From: Liopterus haemorrhoidalis
Taxonomy: Eukaryota; Arthropoda; Insecta; Coleoptera; Dytiscidae
DNA: 64,000 bases
Assembly (NCBI GenBank): GCA_963971575.1
Contig: OZ020622.1
Location: 33,138,301 to 33,202,300, forward strand
Direction of reading: 5' to 3'
Of the stretch, positions 60,031-64,000 are shown piece after piece. Position 1 is the stretch's first letter. Each line of letters opens with the position of its first letter. Both the position numbers and the translations under genes were made by a program. Below the pieces are notes generated by a model, which worked only from the letters and a program-made list of their open reading frames with translations, did not search any database and had not been told where the DNA came from.

Positions 60031-60529
60031 ATTCACAAAAAATTTCACAGAAAATAATCAAATATTTATGGGAAATACACAATAAATAACACCGTTTTAA
60101 GGCAAAAACCAATTTAACTATTATACAACACACTGTTATCACTATGATATTTTCAGTTAATTATATTAATAGATTTTAGCATAAGAAAACTAAGAAAAAT
60201 TAAGACACAAAAAATGCGTGTTAACACTATCAGTACTACGATGAAAACTGAACCACCCTTGGCCACAAAAAGCTTCATTAACCAGCTAATTAGAATCTTT
60301 TTCGAAACAAAAGGGTAAAACCTCTCCTAACTCCCTAAAATATACTGACCATAAAAAACAGAAGAGGACGCGTCTAAGAAGGCACATATTGTCGGGACGA
60401 AGTTAAGAAAAATAAAATACAGTAAATATGTTGTTTGTTATTAGTTAGAAGTAGTACAGTTAGAGCTTATTAACAAGTAGAGCTGACGTAGTAGAAATAA
60501 ATAGGGAGGACCTAAAATACCTGTTTCTT
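60031..60529. other. Unassigned stretch upstream of the RG-rich ORF
   Basis: Contains short frames only. No LTR border or primer-binding site could be identified, although one might be expected for the env-bearing element to the right. Confidence 0.3.
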
Positions 60530-60852
60530 CACAACTTAGCACTCTCCTACCGGGGTCAGTCAGGGCAGGCGAAGAGTATACGATCACAGTAAAAGTACAG
60601 GAAGACAGGGATAAGAAAAAAGAAATAACTTGTGAGATGAAAATAAAACCATCTCCGGAATATCCTCCCGGGTGGAAGGAAGTCGCTCCGGGAAGAGGGA
60701 CGTTCCGGAAGGGAATGTTAGGAGAAAACCGCAGGCAGACGACAGCCGGCAGGGGACGAGGTGTCGATACGGCAAAGAACGATGTCGTCGGGGGGGAATA
60801 CTACAACAAAAATAACCCCCAGTCAAGCGAAACAGAAAGCGGCTGGGAGTAG
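60530..60852 (+). pseudogene. RG-rich C-terminus of an unidentified protein (gag-like?)
   Basis: A frame open from about 60530 to TAG at 60850-60852 gives RAGEEYTITVKVQEDRDKKK, EMKIKPSPEYPPGWKEVAPG, RGTFRKGMLGENRRQTTAGR and a polar tail ending ETESGWE. Arg/Gly-rich tails without zinc knuckles occur in errantivirus gag proteins, and the env gene lies 300 bp downstream, but no protease or RT lies between. I cannot name the protein. It is GC-richer than its flanks. Confidence 0.35.
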
Positions 60853-61159
60853 TAAAATTATAATTGTACGTAGAACTTGAACAATATAATGTACATATGA
60901 TAGAATAAAAAGAGAAGGGTAACATATAAAAAAAAAAATGAGTTTCAATTAACAAATCCCCAAACAGGAAATAAGCAGTGATATATTTAGGAACAAAAAA
61001 CGTCTAAGAGAGAAAAAAAAAAAAAAAAAATCTTTTCTCTCTTTAATATGATGAAAATATGTGGTGTTTATTTTTTAATTATAAGAGGCTTACAAGGCTT
61101 TAGGGCATACTAGATTATAAGATAAAAAACTAATGACTTTGAATTTTAGATTGTTCATT
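60853..61159. other. Unassigned, A/T-rich spacer
   Basis: A19 run at about 61014-61036 flanked by GAGAGA / TCTCTC, which can form a hairpin. No pol coding sequence. Confidence 0.3.
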
Positions 61160-63411
61160 ATTATCAGTGTCAATGTCGTTGAAGGCAAAATCGCAGCAAA
61201 GATAGTAGCAGGGGCGTATTGGAAACAGTAACTGTAATTTACGAGGCATCCATCCCATTGACGTACACTGGGACATGGACAGACATTAGATATACCGAAG
61301 ATAAAGAAACATTCTCCAGCCACTTCTGTAAACAGGTGGGGAATAACAAAATAGAAAAATCAAGAACGGAAGATAGTACCTCGAAACCACACAGTCAAGA
61401 AAACAACGCCAAGGAATGCAAAATGGCAACACAGTTAAACGAATTAATCTCGAATAACGAATTTCAAAACTTATTAGATCCAAAATATTTCGTATTGACG
61501 ACCGACAATGTATCAGCAGCATTCGAATACAAAGGGCAAGAAGGGAATGAAGAAATTGACAACGTTAAAAGAGAAAAAAGGGCACTTAAATTTATTGGAG
61601 ACGCATTCAATTGGTGCTGTGGTGTCGCAACAGAGGAGAAGGTAAATAATTTGGTACTGAGAGATAACCAACTGGACAGCAAAATACGACAATTAAGAAC
61701 AGGTTTACACAGTAGTTTTAAATATTTCTCAGACATTACGAACAATTTCAAAAATTACGACAGTAAAATACATAACACATTTAAGGTTGTAGAAGCTAGA
61801 ATCAAGAAAATACAGAGTTTTGGAGAAAAAATTACTAAAGAAGAAGATGTAATCAAATGGATGAACCAACAGACAATGCTATCAGAGGCTAATAGCTTAA
61901 AACGCACATTACAGATCCTTACATATCTCCGTCAAACAGAAATCCTTTCTTCATGTAAAAACAAAAACATCCCTATTCCAACAAAAACCCCTCCAATCCT
62001 TTATACCGATCTTAAAAAATTATCCTGTAAATTAAAAAACATTGGAATGAAATTATCCATACCCATTGATGAAATATCCAGATATTATAAAATCCCAATA
62101 GCTGATTGCCTGATAAGCCATAACACCTTAACAGTTCACATCAAAATTCCAATAACTCAAATCACAAAAAATTGGAAATTATTAGAACTCCAATCAACTC
62201 CATTCGGATGGTTCAATGACCCATGCATTCTAATGCATGACCATATGTACATGGCAGTAGATGGACAAAGCATGAGACCAATCACAGGAACCGGACTACA
62301 TCAATGCAAACTATACCATGACAGACTATGCTACATCCCAAGATTCTCGACGGACTCCACCTACGGACCATTATGCGCGTTTAAGATGTATCGAGGTACG
62401 ACAGTAGAAGATCTGATGAAACATTGCCCATTCAAATGTCACACATCCAGATCACTCGTGATATCAGAAGTCAGCGAGGACACCTACCTAATAACACATC
62501 TACAGAACAACTCCTTCATAAGATGTCCAGGAGAAAAGATCGACATTGATGACAAACACATCGGACAACCAGGTGCGTTACAAATTAAATTACCATGTAA
62601 CTTGTACGTGTTCAGTGTACGTAGAAAACAAAATAATTTTACCAGCCAGATTACCATGCGGGGACAATTCAGTTAAAAGGTTGGAAAAAATCCACGTGAT
62701 CCCAATATCATGGACAAATTTGAAGAGCTTACATTTCACCGCAAACGATCTAGAGACGCAACAACATTACAAAAACCTAAGTGAGTTTTTAAACAAGAAT
62801 TGGACCTTCAACGTACCACATATAAACTTATCAGTAACAACCGAGACAACCTTCAAGGATGACAAAATAAAATTCCAAGACATAATAGAAGACGCAAAGA
62901 CATACGCAGACCAATACGGACACCACAGCGACACAATATTATTCATTTGGAACGGAATATTAACACTAGTAATTATAAAATTAATATGCGACAGCCAATA
63001 TACGCATCCTCAGCTTTCGTTCAGTCAGCTTCATGCACCTCAGATGCATACGACCATGCTATAACTTTCGTCGCTACAACTTTAATAATCGTGATATTGG
63101 CAATCGTAGCCTACCTACTCTTTAACACTATCAAGAGAGCAAAAGAGAACAGAAAAAGGAAAGGAGTAAAGTATCAACCAGCCAGAGTGAGGAATGAAGA
63201 AGATTGTATACAAGATTTAGAAGAAATAGCGAGGCCTAGAGATCATCAGGAGAGTGATGGGTTATCAAGCTTGGAAGACTCTCTAAGAGAGAGCAACGTA
63301 GGTACTCTAACGCTGCCCGGAGGTGGCAAGCATTTTGTTAAGTTTTTTCAGGTCGGCACGGAACAGGACGAGTCCGGAAATCGTGCCTGTTCAGGGAGTG
63401 ACACCCTGTGA
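61111..63411 (+). pseudogene. Errantivirus-type env, full span but frameshifted
   Basis: An N-terminal hydrophobic segment beginning MTLNFRLFIIISVNVV (61132-61180) looks like a signal peptide. A frame change at about 61215 leads to a 485-codon frame (61219-62676) with a basic furin-like site KREKR (near codon 120), followed by a hydrophobic fusion-peptide-like stretch and heptad-rich helices, then a Cys-rich ectodomain. Further frame changes near 62580 and 63000-63065 lead to the C-terminal part with hydrophobic anchors (62935-62990 and 63068-63130), a basic stop-transfer and an acidic tail. The layout is that of gypsy-type env, related to baculovirus F proteins and mediating membrane fusion. 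With at least three frame breaks it cannot make a full product. Confidence 0.65.
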
Positions 63412-63521
63412 GTGGTCCGCACACCTCACCCAGCCTACAACCCTGCGTAGAAGGCGTTGTCCTGAGGCCGGTGAGGGTAGCAGCCGGCGCGGACCATCCT
63501 CCGTTTATTACACCATGGTGG

Positions 63522-63561
<40 letters not shown>

Positions 63562-64000
63562 GGCCAGTACATAGGATATATGTTTGATTAGTTAGTATAT
63601 GATTGATTTTTATGAGCTCGATTTTTTATGGATATATTTTTGATTATTGGTTGGACCTCTGGTGGTAGTCGGGAAATCAGGTTGAATACTTGAGGGATTG
63701 ACAATTATGAGGGCTAATAATTGTAGAGATAAATTGGGAGTACAATAAACAAGATCAACTTACTTAACGAAAAGTCAATATCACAAACGAACAAAAATAA
63801 TAAATAAAAAGAATATTTCAAAAATGTATTCAAACTATGCTATTTACACTAATATTAAGAGTAGTAATACGTTAAAAGAGAGAGACCGCACCTGGAGCAT
63901 AATTAAGATAGTTGCCACAATGTGCAACATGAGGCATCACTACTTACTTTTTGATATTAATTTATAAAACATAAATTCATGTACGGAAATTCAATATGAT
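63412..64000. other. Unassigned stretch with microsatellite
   Basis: A GC-rich patch (63412-63520) without a recognised LTR, then the CA/TA repeat and AT-rich sequence without a coding frame. Confidence 0.3.
63522..63561. repeat. (CA)n(TA)n microsatellite
   Basis: CA units at 63522-63535 pass directly into TA units up to 63561. Confidence 0.95.

Noticed and set aside
59885..60142. N-terminal 86-codon extension of the LINE ORF1
   Set aside because: It overlaps tandem CRE-like repeats and UTR, with no conserved motif; the PHD-like finger begins right after ATG 59884.

Overview
The window reads as AT-rich arthropod (most likely insect) nuclear DNA made almost entirely of transposable elements in many states of decay. 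The inference rests on the element mix: I-clade, Jockey, CR1-like and RTE-like LINEs, BEL/Pao and Ty3/gypsy pol and gag pieces, errantivirus-type env genes, spliced PIF/Harbinger and piggyBac transposases, Tigger/pogo, hAT, MULE, mariner, a Penelope-type GIY-YIG remnant and several MITEs. Phase-0 introns with GT/AG borders inside transposases also fit a metazoan. No complete host gene, rRNA or functional tRNA was recognised. One GC-richer exon-like ORF (8241-8459) is the only candidate for host coding sequence.

Layout. 1-600: 3' end of an I-clade LINE. 890-2140: GIY-YIG remnant, tRNA-like SINE and a dispersed repeat. 2300-7930: PIF/Harbinger exons, a DDE (Tc1/IS630-type) remnant, a DUF7869-like pseudogene, piggyBac and Tigger tails and a Myb/SANT exon pair. 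8240-8460: orphan exon. 8809-10480: hAT. 10560-10900: Harbinger end and piggyBac exon. 11395-11880: second SINE copy. 11880-16640: Jockey-clade LINE, minus strand. 16980-17575: second copy of the dispersed repeat. 18190-20640: an unclassified transposon tail and a Tigger/pogo transposase. 20645-26064: a 4.9-kb I-clade LINE with an intact ORF2, inserted into an older copy of itself. 26069-29630: gypsy RNase H scrap, a MITE with 49-bp inverted repeats, MULE 1, mariner. 29630-33512: CR1-like LINE, then a PIF/Harbinger element carrying a captured piece of the I-clade RNase H gene. 33516-37353: BEL/Pao gag-pro-RT split by a 1.65-kb probable solo LTR. 37740-39660: gypsy gag and a LINE scrap. 40250-42240: second Harbinger family. 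42249-45620: MULE 2 (hit by a hAT MITE and by a 52-bp LINE tail) and the 5' half of a CR1-like LINE. 45793-46900: I-clade fragment joined to an errantivirus env end. 46890-49670: two minus-strand genes that may be the remains of a polymerase-B-type virus-like element, hit by another hAT MITE. 50092-54010: RTE-like LINE with two frameshifts. 54287-55600: truncated CR1-like LINE. 55860-60030: CR1/Jockey-superfamily LINE with both ORFs open. 60530-63411: RG-rich ORF and a frameshifted errantivirus env gene.

The most informative structures are the target-site duplications. They order the insertions, show that copies as short as 52-70 bp of an I-clade 3' tail were retrotransposed, and mark a shared 3' hairpin as the probable recognition site. 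The two LINEs with open ORF2 (20911-25788 and 55860-60030) are the youngest-looking elements. All calls are by eye from the sequence and remembered family motifs; no database search was run.
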